Shown piece by piece: positions 1 to 12,766 of a DNA stretch of 64,000 bases; positions within the stretch are counted from its first letter, which is position 1, and the number at the start of each line of letters is the position of its first letter. The notes under the pieces are model-generated. The model saw only the letters and a program-made list of their open reading frames with translations, had not been told where the DNA came from and did not search any database. The DNA is from Parapristionchus giblindavisi. Taxonomy: Eukaryota > Nematoda > Chromadorea > Rhabditida > Diplogasteridae. The position numbers and the translations under genes were made by a program. The stretch lies in assembly GCA_943737045.1 (NCBI GenBank), contig CALSFV010000305.1:1-64000 (forward strand), read 5' to 3'.

Positions 1-125
1 AGTGCATTAGTCCATAACGAAGTGATGTGCTCTTTATACATTATTTATTTATTTTATAAATTGCCATTTCGTCAATTATATAACTGAAATGGTCGTTATC
101 TATCCACGGAGTGTTAAAGCGACAC

Positions 126-230
126 CCCAAACTAATTTATCTATTGCCATTGGCAATACTCTCTCGTAGACAAAGAAAGCGAGAGAGTGTTTCCTGAGCG
201 GAAAGCTTAAAATAGCTTGGGGTCTCCTTC
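126..230. repeat. Foldback MITE, CTCTCTCG family, copy 1
   Basis: A hairpin of about 105 bp centred on an inverted pair, actctctcgt and gcgagagagt, with outer arms near cccaaactaat and agcttgggg. Clear relatives lie near 6232, 8586, 15375, 19397, 21560 and 31588, so it is a dispersed family of short foldback elements. Confidence 0.7.
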
Positions 231-332
231 AATAACCCAAATTGGGTCATAAATGCATGACTTTCATTGACCTTTTTGTCGCATGATCGCAGGACTTTTT
301 AGTTACCAGCACACTAACTAATATTATTAATA

Positions 333-757
<425 letters not shown>

Positions 758-1021
758 TATTTATTTAAGGTGTGAGGCGACGTCGTCGAAGAAGATTATC
801 TGATTCCTCATCCTCCGTACTTTCGTCGTCGAACCAATCACCCACCACACTATTAGGTCACATTTTGCTTTTATCCCCCTGCCCACTATTTTTTTCCGAT
901 TTGAAGTCATTTCAAGACAACGATAGTGTCATGTATTTATTGAAAGATCAATAAGCGTCCTCATTCGGCGTACTTAAATTCGTTCTTAAATTTTGAGGTA
1001 TTTCAGATAATTTAACTTGTG

Positions 1022-1031
1022 GGTTTCGCAG
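1022..1031 (+). promoter_or_regulatory. Candidate 3' splice site just upstream of the rapsyn start codon
   Basis: The sequence ggtttcgcag ends 19 nt before the ATG at 1051. It could be the acceptor of a 5'UTR intron or a spliced-leader trans-splicing site. Similar sites precede the start codons at 10614 (ending 10591) and 20147 (ending 20131). Confidence 0.4.
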
Positions 1032-1050
1032 CCCTCGAAAGGGCCCCACA

Positions 1051-4000
1051 ATGGGGCAGAGAGTAGCCAAACAACAAATGCAGGTAAGTCGTTATCTTTC
1101 TTTAAACATTTCATCACTTTATGACAAGATGGTTCCATTGGGATCAGTGTTGTTTCTTACAATCTTCATAAAGCCGGGTCCGACTTTGTTTAGGGACAGG
1201 GGTTGGTGGAGAAGAAAAAGAGCAAAATCTCGCTTATTCTCTTTTCTAACAATAAGCGTATTTACGATTCTTTCAAACTAAATCTACTGGAATTTTGAGG
1301 AAAGAAAACATTACTCAGTGCGTCTGTTGTGAATTGTGTTACTCCAAGTGTTTTGTATGTCCCAACTAGATGAGCCTTTTCAGGCTATCTTGTAAGACAT
1401 TTCCATCAATACTATTTCCGAATCATAAATATAAAGTAACCATTGCAGACTGGTGTTCGTTTGTACCATCAAAGACATCACCAACAGGCAGTTCAGAAGT
1501 GGACCAATGCACTGAACACATTACAGTTAGTTTATCTACAAATCACATATAAAAATCATTTATTCCTGTATGTATAAGAAATAAGAATTAGCCATGAATT
1601 ATCACTGGCCTAGCATTGATCACCCGCAGGACTTCGTATGCCTTGAATAACGGGTTGTACCTTTACCTTTTTACTTTTTTTTGTATAAGAAAGATATGGT
1701 ATTAGGTTCGTCTTATCACTTATCGGTCCAGTGTGTGTCGTTCGGTCGGTTCGATCAGGCCATTATGAGCAATGTTCTAAAGTTACCTAAGCTTCTGCCA
1801 CAATATCCGCATAAATATATCACAAATATATCCAATGATATGTAAATGATATGTAAAAATGATATGTAAAAAAAATAAATATCACTGGTTTATTTTACCC
1901 GCATAAAGATTATTATTATCGTTATGTACAACATTTTTTTTTCATATCAAACACATTTGTACGTATATGACATGGCAACTATATGCTTTCTAAATAAATT
2001 TATTCAGAGCTCTTTGTATAAGTTGGTTCTTTGAAGCACTTGGGGGCAATACTATAATTATCCGTCTGTCTCACCATCTTTGACGTCTAGAAGAGCTAGA
2101 CGTTCTTTGAGATCTAATGACATCCTTGGGAGGAACACCCCCCCCCCCCATCTGTATATGTAGGTCCCTTAAATCCCTGAACGTTGGCAAACCGTTTGAA
2201 GGCAAACGTGTCGTCACAACTTTAAGCGGAGGCGTTTGACAGAGATCCCCCTACGTTTGTGACGTCACGTTTGCCGGCAAACGGTTTGCCAATGTTCATG
2301 GATACTGAAATACTCGCAGAGATATAAATCGTGACAAGGACAGTCTGAGTGCTCTGTACTTGGATACGATAAGGGGGTTTAACTTTACCCTGGGGCAATC
2401 TTTTTCAGCAATTTCATGCTTATATGAACATAATTATTTTATCGATTTTCAGAAATCCTGAAGATCGATTCATAACTCTCGGGTACTTGGCCCAAGCGTT
2501 CTGTGATGCGGGAGATTGCGAAGCCACTCTGCACTATTCACTCCTTCAAATGGAATTGGCCAGTGAGAAGAATGATGAGTATGTTAGATTTTGATGTTGA
2601 AACTCTATTTAATAATGATTTGTTACTGACATTTTACAAGAAACGCTGATCTCATTTAAAACAATCGAATAGGACAAGGCATATTCTTTTCCTTTGTATG
2701 TCTTATTGTTAGAGAGTTTTTCCTGACAATGAGCTGTTCGAAAATCGACAATAATCAATAATTTTGATCAATAATGAGTCAATAATAATGAATTAATCAA
2801 TAATAGACGATAATCAATGATTCTAATCACAGATACATGAAGTCGGAGGCGTTTCTGAATCTGGCCAAGGCGTACGAACGATTGGCCGATTACAGTAAGG
2901 CTCTGTCCTATGGGAAAGCTTCACTACAACATCCAAGTATGGACCCGAGAACACCAGGATACTCTCATTTGGGTGCGTAAGATTCATTGATTTTGATCGT
3001 TTTTAATAATAATAATAATATATTCACATCAAGCGATCATCGTTGATCGTTTGAGATTTATTTCTAATAACAGTACAGTAACAGTAAAACTAATACACTA
3101 TTAACTAAGCAGTGTTTCCACTGAATCTGAAGTGTCATAAAAGGAGATCTTCTTTCTTTAAATTATACTTCTTTCATCTCCCTATGATCCGCTATTGAGG
3201 CACTTGTTCAGTATCCAAGCCGCCAGTTTTTGACCTTTTTGAATAGCGAGTGGTGAGAGAATCCAGAAATATAATAATTTAGAAATGAAGCAACCCACGA
3301 AGATCTCGTTTAAACTTCGTCCATAGTGTATTTTATTATAATAAAATTTTAATAAATTTATAAATTTATAAATTTATAAATTTTCATTTCTAATAAAAGT
3401 ACGAATATCCAATGTTATGTAATCATGTTAATAATGTTAATAATGTTAATAATGTAATGTTATGGTTTTTCGATTATTGTTATTCTAGGGATAAAGAGAG
3501 AGAGAGAGATCTTAATCCCATTGAAAAAAGGAGATTTTAACTCTTGACCTACCACGATTATTTGGTCCGACGTTAGATTTAACAAGCTTTTCTATCTTAT
3601 AAATATATGAAATGTATCTATAATTTACTTTCGTTGTAAGTACACCATAAAATAAACTTCTTTTCAGCTCTAGCCATGGCCCATCTCGGCCTCTCTCAAT
3701 TTCAACAATCCCTCGAGGAATTTGAACAAGCGATGGATGTAGCCAATACTAGTGATGATCGATTACTCGAACTGCAAATATGCGTTGGATTAGGCATTCT
3801 CTTTACGCTGCTCAGGTATCGTTTGAGAATATCTTCTGAAAAATAAATAATTAATTATATAAATTAATAAGTGTTTTGCATCGATCTCAAACTCAGACAT
3901 CAAATATTTTGGACGTTTTACATGTACTATGAACATTCTAGGGACATCACGAAATCGCTGATATTCCTTCGTAACGCGTTGGCCATAGTGCAAACTGTGA

Positions 4001-7000
4001 CGGTAGAAGACGTGCACGCCAAGTATCGAGCCCATATCCTACTTCATCTATCGGTTGCACTTCGGATACGAGGATCACTCGTCGAAGCAAAGGAGGCCTG
4101 TGATGTTAGTTTCTTTTTCGGAATTTGCCTTTGATCGTTTAATCTTTTGTGGTCTTTGAACTCTTTTCGATAATCATTAAAAAACTGTGTTTTTTCCTGA
4201 TTTATCGATCGCTTATCGATGATATGATCTTTGATCTTTGATCTGTGATCAAATAATTGATCTTTGATCTCTGACGAGATAATTGATGTTTGATCTTTTC
4301 AGGAAGCTCTCCGACTATCGTCAGAATGTGGCAATCGCACGCTGCTTGCTCGATGCATGTGCAGTCTGGCAGATATCTATCGAGAATTGGGAGAATCTGA
4401 AGCGAAGGAAACGATTACGGTATGCTCATGTTATTGTTTCTTTTATATTTTTTATTGAGCAGCCGATTAATTGACGAAAGATGAAATGATTAAGACAATG
4501 TGTATATGTGGATATTTATTTCTTTATTTATTTATTTTATCACATGTTCACGCATGAACGAGACATAATGAATGACATAATAAGTACTATCAAGCTAAAT
4601 AATAATGATCGAACACTGTGGAAGGAAGGAATAAAGGGGGGGATGTCTCTTATATATTTTTCTTAGTATTATTATTGTTTCGTCCGAAAATATGAAAGCC
4701 TCACAAAACAATACATGTGATGCATGACTAGACTGTTGACCATCAAAGCATTCGAGAAATAATAGTCAAGGAAATACATATGGCTTGAATGTCACTTTTC
4801 GACTTCACAGAATCATGGAAAGATTGTACTATGATACCATAAAATGAGTGAAAATTCATGCGTTTTCATAACTTATATTTTAAAAAACTAACCTACTTAT
4901 CTATTATTATTTACCGTGTTTTCATGTAAAACCCATAAAATTATGATTATTATTTAGAAATCGTGGGCTCGATACGAGGAAGCCTTCCGTATCATGAGAT
5001 CATCGGCCGATAGACAGGGAGAGATGATTGTGCTCGCGTCCATGGCTAAATCGGCCAGCGAGAGTAGATCACATTACTCCGGACAGTGCGAATGCCAGGT
5101 TGATCTTTGATCTTTGATTTTTGAAGTTTGATCTTTATTTTGTTTTCTTATTACGATGCACGGAATATTGTAAATCTTCTTTATCTACAAAGACTTCTTT
5201 CTTCGTCTATGAGAAAAAATGCATAGTGTTTTTGTTGCATGAACTGGACTACTAAAATTTACTTAAATTTATAATTTCTCACTTCTCATTTTCTTAATTA
5301 TAAGAAATATTTGCGAAAAATCCTCTTGAAAAGTTAGAATTTAAATTTCTGGTGTCTGTTGTAAGCAGTCAATTTCTTAGAACAGAGCATCTCGTAAGAG
5401 AATTCTCCGTGAGTATCCTTGTTATCCTCCCTTTGCAGGCAATATCACTGAACAAGAAGTGTCTGGAGATAGCGAAGATGATCGGGTGCAAGGTCAGTTC
5501 TAGATACTTCAAAAGGGTCATTAGGTGTGATTCTGGTATTGATAAGGAGGCGGAATCAGAGGGGGGAAGTGAGATAAGTGAAGTGTGAATGTAAAGTGAT
5601 TGTGGCAGTTGAGAGAAATGAGGGAAGGATGGGGGAGAAAAGATACACTTAACTATAATATATGAACAGAAGGTAGAGGATTATAACTTTAGATGATAAA
5701 AATCAATATTCTATGGACATGAGTTTGATAATACTAGAGTGCAAAATATTCCGTGAAGCTGTATGATCTTCTAATCTTTAGTGAAGTAACAATTGTCGAA
5801 TGACAGCTGTAATCTATCACGTTAATGAATGGCCCCGGGGCACATTCCAAGACAGATTGAGAGTGATAATTGCTTTTTGATTTATATTAAATTAAAGTTT
5901 AATTTAAAAATTTCAGCATGCGATGCTGAAATGTCATCTACGATTGGCAGAATTGTATGGACAGTTGAACGATGATGATAGTGATGAAGTGAGTCATCGA
6001 CATTTATTCATTTTTGAAAATAGTTAGTGGCCAAAATTCTATATTTGGTTATTACGATGAGTTTTGCAGCTTCTTTTCACTTTTTTAGTGAGAAAAAACA
6101 AAAAAAATAGGCAATTATAAATAACTGCTTTGTTTTTTGCAGCTTTTGAAATTGATTACTACTCTGAGCAAAAAACTAATTTTTTATTGACCAAATTATG
6201 TTTACAAAATAATTTTGTGAGATGAAGGGTACACCACGAGCAAATTTTACTCTCTACTCAACGCTCTCTCGTAGGCAAAAGAGGCGAGAAAGCATTACCA
6301 GAGCTGAGAGTTTCAAATTAGCTCGGGGTTTGCCTATAAGATAAGAAAGTGCTATTACATCTCATTAGTTTTGTATAAGTTGATTAGCTTCACATTAATG
6401 TAACATAATAAAATAAAATTAAAATTAATTTGTAACGGAATTGTTGCATTGCACTCAAGTAAAATTCCAGGTTCCTGAATATTCCAAAAGTACTTAATAA
6501 CGTGGAAGCATGAACTGTAAATAAATATTATTTTAAGATTGCCCGAAAGGCGGCGAGTGGTTTGACACAGGAAATGGAATTGTTCTGTAACTTCTGTGGT
6601 CAGCGATTTGCAACCAAAGATGAGAGTTTGCAGGCGTTACGATGTTCACATATCTTTCATGAAAAGTGAGTTATCATTGGGTTACAAAAACAAAAAAACT
6701 TTAGTTATTTTAACTTTAGTTAGCTACAAAAACTTTAAACCCTTCGTTAAACCAAATAGCTCCAATATTCTCTCCACTGACGAAGCATCTTTGTTTTAAA
6801 TCTGTAAAAATCAATACCACATATCACTAAGCGATACCTATTTTAAACTTTCCACATCATATAGGGGCGCCGACATGCCCTAAAAAATATTTTTTTAAAT
6901 TAAAATTCGTGCTTTTCGAAAATTTTGTGGAATGCCCTGTACAGAATCATGTTTACGTGAAAGTTTTTTTTTTGAATATCTCCTGTAAAACGAACCCATA

Positions 7001-8577
7001 TTTACGATTTTCTGTTCGGATGCCCCCCTTTTTAATCGACGTACACCATTTAATATTTAAAAATCTTTAATGAAATCAATTATTTTTATTAAATTTTAAT
7101 TTTCATTTAATTATTTGAGATGTCTTCACACCTTTCTGAAAGAGAGATCGGATCAGACTTGTCCCAAGTGTCGATGCCGTGCCTTCCTCTCCGATAATAT
7201 CTCCCTTCGGACGCCTTCCATTTGCTCCGTCGATGCGGAAGCACCATCAAGTGAGTCCCTGTCCATATACGACGCGGTCTTGCGGATGCGCGTAGATATA
7301 TGCATCCCCCCTCATATTTAGATTGGTGTAAATGATGCGAATAATTCTCTTTCATCAAGTCTGTATCGAATACATCGTCACTAACACCGTAAAATGCAAA
7401 ATCTTTGTATTATCGATTTCTGACGCTTTCGACTATTTTGTATTTTTCTTTTCTTCTTCTAGTCTTAATTTAATTCTTCTCAAATCCTGTATACCAATCT
7501 CATTTTGTTGTTCCAATCCCGTCTAATGTAATTGCTCTCAGTTTAACATTCATCTTGGTAGACTCTCTCCCCTCTCGAATGGTTACCCCAAATATTCTAA
7601 ATCTGATCTTTGATCTCTTGAAGGTTCTCGTGTTGGCGGTCGTTCTCCTCCTTATATTCCAACTGGTGGTGTGAGGACATGTCTCGTGAATGCTCCCACT
7701 TATGATGAGACTACACTGAAAAGGACTAAACAACCAAATGAGAATCATGTCAATTTCTCCGATGGAATGGTACCTTCAACCAGTAGTAAGAACACACTTT
7801 TATTATTTTTTATTTTTTTATATTTGACAGTATAAAAAAATAATAAAATTATTTTCAACATTAGAGTTTTTTGTTGGTAAGAACGAAGTTTAGTTTTTGC
7901 TATAAAATAATCAGTTTTATCACATTATTCGATTCATTTCTTATTCGATTCTTGTTGAGAAAAAAACGAAACAAAAATAAATTAAGGTGGACTTCCTCCT
8001 CCACCTCCACCAATCACATGTACGTCCAATCATACACCTCATCCTACTGTAACAACGAATTCAATCGATGAAGCCATGACCGCACAAATGGTACAGAGTG
8101 TTTTAACTCGTCTTGGCAAAAAACAATCATGTTGTTCGAAAATTAAACATTTTTTTAATCAATAACATGAAGGAACGATATCGGTAGTAAATGACAGGGT
8201 GAAATCAATAAACCGTTAAGAAAGTCACGATCCCTTCAACGATCTGTGTTATTGCAGGCTACATCACTTGAACGATTGGATCACGCAATTCATGTTAATA
8301 TGATTGAACAACGTAAGAATCTAGCGAAGAAACCGCCCCCACCTCCGCCGAGGAAACCTCCACCCCCATGTTGTGGGGTAAGTTATTATCCCTTTGTCGG
8401 CATTACTTTGAGTTAATCAAAAGTAATCTTTGATCTTTGATCTTTGATCTTTTATCTTTGCAGGATGGTGGTATTCCTCCGAGTGTTTCCAATATCATCA
8501 GCCTTCCACCTCCTCATCCACTCCCAGAGAATGGTCCATTGGTTGTGTCCAGAGGTCCCACTGTCACTGACGTCTGA
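1051..8577 (+). CDS. RAPSN: Rapsyn-like synaptic receptor-clustering protein (16 exons, 609 aa)
   Basis: Exons: 1051-1083, 1449-1525, 2453-2578, 2833-2972, 3668-3815, 3942-4104, 4303-4419, 4958-5098, 5439-5492, 5917-5988, 6538-6665, 7120-7250, 7624-7785, 7987-8090, 8258-8377, 8464-8577. Rapsyn is a cytoplasmic scaffold that clusters acetylcholine receptors at the postsynaptic membrane. The start MGQRVAKQQ matches the family start MGQ..KQQ; Gly2 is the known myristoylation site in vertebrates. Residues about 12-350 align through the TPR repeats. The C-terminal RING-H2 has all eight ligands: C374, C377, C393, H395, H398, C401, C414, C417. Vertebrate rapsyn (about 412 aa) stops soon after this finger. 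Here about 190 further residues follow, proline-rich around exons 14-15 and ending in TVTDV, which fits a class I PDZ-binding end. All junction phases agree. The last four exons recur at 14424-15366. Confidence 0.93.
2177..2302. repeat. Foldback repeat with a CRE octamer, copy 1
   Basis: Inverted arms (gttggcaaaccgttt and aaacggtttgccaa) flank a core with the perfect palindrome TGACGTCA at 2260-2267. The copy lies in rapsyn intron 2. Relatives are at about 9260-9373 and 17490-17597. Confidence 0.7.
6232..6335. repeat. Foldback MITE, CTCTCTCG family, copy 2
   Basis: Hairpin core acgctctctcg / cgagaaagc with arms ending near gagcaaattt and aaattagctc. It lies in the intron before the RING-finger exon of the rapsyn gene. 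Confidence 0.65.
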
Positions 8578-8585
8578 TCCACCTA

Positions 8586-8690
8586 GGCTAATCTGACTCT
8601 CGGCTCTGGCCACGCTCTCTCGCAAACAAAGAAAGTGAGAGAGTGTGACCAGAGTGGAAAGTATTAAAAGGACCAATCCATGGTCTCTTC
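8586..8690. repeat. Foldback MITE, CTCTCTCG family, copy 3, in the rapsyn 3'UTR
   Basis: Hairpin core cacgctctctcgc / tgagagagtgtg with arms gctctggc and ccagagtgg. It starts about 10 nt after the rapsyn stop codon, so it should be transcribed in the 3'UTR and could fold in the mRNA. Confidence 0.7.
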
Positions 8691-10613
8691 TAGATAGAAT
8701 ATTTCTCCGTTAGAAGCTGAGAAATAGATAGCAAAAGACCGACTTGTCAACCAAACTCAATTAGGATTTTTACTCATTTATTTTTATAAAATTCGAGATA
8801 GCATTATCAAACTAAATTGTCTAGACATTTATCCTATTTTGACTTTGAAAATCAAAAAAATGGTTAGCCTTTCCTTGGATGTCCCATGATTGTTCGTCCA
8901 GATCAGATAATAGATAGCCTAACTTTATTGATTTATTCTTATTCTTTCCGCCACATTTGAACAGGTTTTGATCTTTCTTTTACTACATCCTCAAGCCACT
9001 GCCCTTATTGATTTTCATTCGATGTATTACCGTCTTTTTCCTTCGCTGATCTTATACCACACAGAAAATTCACTTAATATTCACTTAAATTTCATTTTAA
9101 AAGTCATTTCCAGCAAAGCGAAATAAATGAATCTTTTGTAGATGCCAATAAAAACGTCAGTGATTAATAACTTCCCTGATAGTGAATTTTCTGTGTGCAA
9201 ATGCATTTTACGGGAACACTTTTCGCTATTCTCTTCCTATGCATTGGTACCTATGCACATGATCGTTGGCAAACCACTGACCAACAACCGAGACGTCACA
9301 ACCGTAGGAGGAAGTGTTTTCCAAAAATCCTCCGTCTACGATTGTGACGTCACGTTTGCGACCATCGTTCTTGGATATGGCCTCTGGTCAGAGTCAAATT
9401 ATTATGGCGTTCTTGTTTCCCTTCTTATGCATCATGTTATCTCCGGTAATCAATTTTCTATTCTAGCCAATCATCATTCATCATCTTTTTTTCCTACTTT
9501 TTCTTCGTATTCATTTCACTTTGCTTCTTTTGCTTCGCCCCGCCAGCCTGATCTTTGATCTCATTCATTCATTTCATCTCAATAAATATGTTTTAAATTC
9601 CGTATTTTTACAAATTAATTGCTTTTATTAAATTGTATAGTATAGGCAAAAAGAAATTTATAATGAAAGGTGCTGTTCTTCTGAAAAATTTTGAGAGTGG
9701 AGACAACCACTTGGGCTGCACAGTCAAAAAACTGAATGGCTCTGACTCCGATTTCAATCTGTACCGAGGATGCAAATTTGACCTCCAAAATTTAAAACTC
9801 CGCATATAGTACAATTTCCAGAAATATCGAATATAATATTGCCAAAATAACGCAGAATATCTAGTGTAAGTTTCGGTAATTAGTGTTGAGAATCCGTAAA
9901 ATTTATCGGTCGATAAATGTTACGGTCAAAGACAAGTTAGACCGATTAAAAACCGGTAACAGGAAAATTTGTTGCGCCAAACGTTGCTATACAGCATCCG
10001 TTTTAATAATTAAAACAAAAGCACTCAAGAAAGTTAATAAAACCTCCGTAATAAGCATGTAATATAACAAAACCAATGCTGAAATTTGTCTAAATATCTA
10101 TATAATACACTAGAATTTGTCATATTTACTATAATTAAAGATCAGAGACCAAGTTAAAATTTCAAACGCTCTGGTCAGATCAATATGGAGTACTATCAAT
10201 AGGTAGATCAGAATACGTGGTTCCTATACTCTCTCATATATACGTACTCTCTATCACTCCTCTAGCCTTGCAAATTGTACTCTCTCATGTCTACCCACTC
10301 TATCATCACTCTCACACCAATTCTCGAATCTTCCAAAGGACATGGTCCTTTTTTCTATTATAAAGAGACATAAACATTGAACGGCTTTATTTTGCTTATA
10401 GCATCCTTACCTATTCTTTTATATATTTGTTCACAATCACGGAACAAATCATCTTCCTTCTCTCTCATTACTTTACTAAATCATCATTTATATCGTTCTC
10501 ATAGCAGTTTTTTTCGCCATCCTTCACCCCATCCCCTCTTCCTCTCACCCCACTTCCTCTGTATAAATTATAACTGTCAATGAGTTTTCAGCCTATTGAA
10601 AAAAGACTGTGCC
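8691..10613. other. Intergenic region between rapsyn and the 271-aa gene
   Basis: Contains rapsyn 3' flank (a possible AATAAA at 9122-9127) and a second CRE foldback repeat (about 9260-9373). At about 9830-10000 there is a repeat, with gaatatctagtgtaa and accgg motifs, that recurs in the opposite sense near 31740-31870. No further gene is recognised. Confidence 0.5.
9260..9373. repeat. Foldback repeat with a CRE octamer, copy 2
   Basis: Arms gatcgttggcaaacc and cgtttgcgaccatcgtt; TGACGTCA at 9344-9351. It is part of the segment duplicated at 17490-17597. Confidence 0.65.
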
Positions 10614-12766
10614 ATGGCTCTAACGACGCCTTCGAAAAGTCGCGGTCGGGCATCTTTCGGTTCGATTTTGACAAGTCTGAATTACTTGCCCCAGTGGTTA
10701 AATGCTAGATTTTTTATCTATTACCCCTACCGTTTCAGCTGTACGGAGCGGCTCCGACGACACACAATTCCGTAATACTTCGAGGAGCGACCAGCAAACT
10801 CCAGTTAGCAGATGCGCTCCAAAGTCAATGAAAGGCATTGTAAGTATAAGTTTGCTTATGGTTGTCACGATCAATGTTTGCAGCCACGTCAGCTCTTCAA
10901 AGATATTGATGATGATGATGACAATGTAATCGAGATCAATTGGGCATCTTTCGTGACTAACGTACGTATTATTCTTATATCCACATGATGATGGTTTTGT
11001 CTTATACAGGCACCCAATATAAATAACAATGAACACTTCCTCGACCTGATCAAGTCTCGACATCCGTCTCGAAGTGAGTACTATAGAATCAATGTATAAT
11101 AGAATAATGGTCAGTAATAGGATATTACCGTCTAATCGAAGGTATGTACTAGGACTCTCTCTCTCATTTTATTCCATTTAATAGATTGATAGATTGGAGC
11201 TTTCCATAAACACCGCGCTTTTCTTGTCAACAGAGGGGTTCCCCCTATGGCTCACAAACGTCGCTTATTTAACGGCTGCATTCTTCCAGCGGTATTATAT
11301 GCCTCTGAATGTTAGGATCTAACCAAAGCACAAATTAATCGATTGTCGGTGGCTCAACGCTGAATATAGCGTTGGATGGTCGGCTGTACCTTGCTCGATC
11401 ATGTCTCCAATGAGCGACTGCGAGATTTAACTAGAGTGTGGGACTTTGTCCGCACTGCTCAGAATAGTAAATGGTCTTGGTTACACAAGATCGCGAAGGA
11501 CAACTGCTGGAAGTGGAGCAGTTCTGTAATCGAATGGTCCTCTATGAATCTCAAACAAGAATTGTTGAATTGCAAACTATTATTAACTTTCAATGCTGAT
11601 GGGTTAAAATAACCATCAGTGAATTTTAAAAACCATTATTAACCGTCAATCTTACAAGAATAAACGTCACTAGGTCGAATAATAACCGACGAATAATAAC
11701 CGACTGGATGATAACCAATTGCATACTTTGTCTATTCATTAGCTCTTGTCTCTCGTATGCAAATAGTTATAATCCAGTCGGCTCTTATTCATCGGTTGTC
11801 ATCCAGCCTAGTGCCGAATAATAGACATAGCCTAAGATCTCAAGGACGGGATAAAAAGGCAAATGTATTACTACTTACCCTCGCTCTAGATTGATTTATA
11901 GGTTAATGATATAAATGAATGTATAGGTTTACTTACACGTTAAAAATAAATTATAAAATGTATGTTAGATTAAACTGGTTAATGTTGACTAGCGTAATGT
12001 AAATCACGAGATAACTTCGCTCAGAGATCATGAGATAAGTTTGCAGGAATCAAAAGTGAAGCAGTGACAATCGAAAATCTTCTGAAAAAGTGTGCTAAGA
12101 TAAAGCGTCTCAGAGGTACGCATTGCAACATTTAATATATATTGTATTATTATGCCCCTTTCAGCCATCACACCAATAATTTCGAATTGTGATCTGGCAG
12201 AAGTGCAGAAGGCATGTGCATCTTTGAAAACCGGAGTGACGACAAGAAGTCGAAAACCGAAGAATTCCATAAACTATGTGATTCCCTACCATGGTCGAGA
12301 ATCAAAAGCAGCAAGCACACTAGCCGAGAATAATGATCAAATTATTATGGAGATCATCGAAGACTTCATATTTAAGTGAGTAATCAATGTAATAAGAATA
12401 ATATATCTATCGCATCTTGGAGAAAAGAGAAAAGCGATTTTTTCGTAAACAATTAAAATACATCTTGAAGTGGATGTACAACATACACTATATTATTGAA
12501 CTTTTAAAAAGTTTGCAATATCATTGCCTTGCAGGCTGACCGACACTCTCGAGGTCTTCTTCAAGAATGACGATAGGATAGCGAGCCCCGATAAAGATGC
12601 CGACCAGTTGCTGAAGAAGTTGATGAGACGACCTCCGAGAACCAATTACGTTAGTCCCGAGGCTAACCCGGACTTCACTATGGCTCAACTACAGAAACGA
12701 GTAAATGATGAATATTTTTCATGTCGATCCATTTTTCCACAAGTATCCTTTCGTAGAGATTGTTAG
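10614..12766 (+). CDS. Unidentified protein, 7 exons, 271 aa
   Basis: Exons: 10614-10674, 10739-10839, 10884-10961, 11010-11073, 12047-12115, 12165-12375, 12535-12766. I do not recognise the family. The N-terminal ~60 residues are Ser/Arg/Thr-rich and look disordered (MALTTPSKSRGRASFG...). An acidic run DIDDDDDN follows in exon 3, then two probably helical segments in exons 5 and 6, and a charged C-terminal region with KKLMRRPPRTNY. Phases agree across all six junctions, and codon use looks normal. A splice-acceptor-like tttcag ends 22 nt before the ATG. Intron 4 carries a degenerate LINE fragment. The last exon reads through to TAG at 12764-12766; an unrecognised donor within it (near 12700) could lead to further exons. 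A nuclear or cytoskeletal role would be a guess. Confidence 0.7.
11230..11575 (+). pseudogene. Degenerate LINE (RTE/CR1-like) reverse transcriptase C-terminal fragment
   Basis: One frame reads LFNGCILPAVLYASE, then a segment with AQINRLSVAQR, then WMVGCTLLDHVSNERLRDL and a KWSWLHKIAK...CWKW block. This matches the conserved tail of RTE-type reverse transcriptases (...LPALLYGSE...AQRRMERRML...RDRI.NE.IR...KW.W.GHIAR...RW). At least three in-frame stops show that it is dead. It lies in intron 4 of the 271-aa gene. Confidence 0.7.
11640..11830. repeat. Imperfect foldback repeat
   Basis: Arms around taataaccgactggatgat and atccagtcggctcttatt, with cactaggtcgaataataa mirrored by cctagtgccgaataatag. 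No coding content. Confidence 0.5.

Larger units (their letters stand above)
7642..9600. repeat. Source copy of a segmental duplication
   Basis: From inside rapsyn exon 13 to about 1 kb past the stop codon, this segment is repeated at 14424-17845. Between about 7960 and 8990 I saw no differences by eye from 14749-15778 (offset 6789). The flanks on both sides carry scattered substitutions and indels. Confidence 0.85.
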
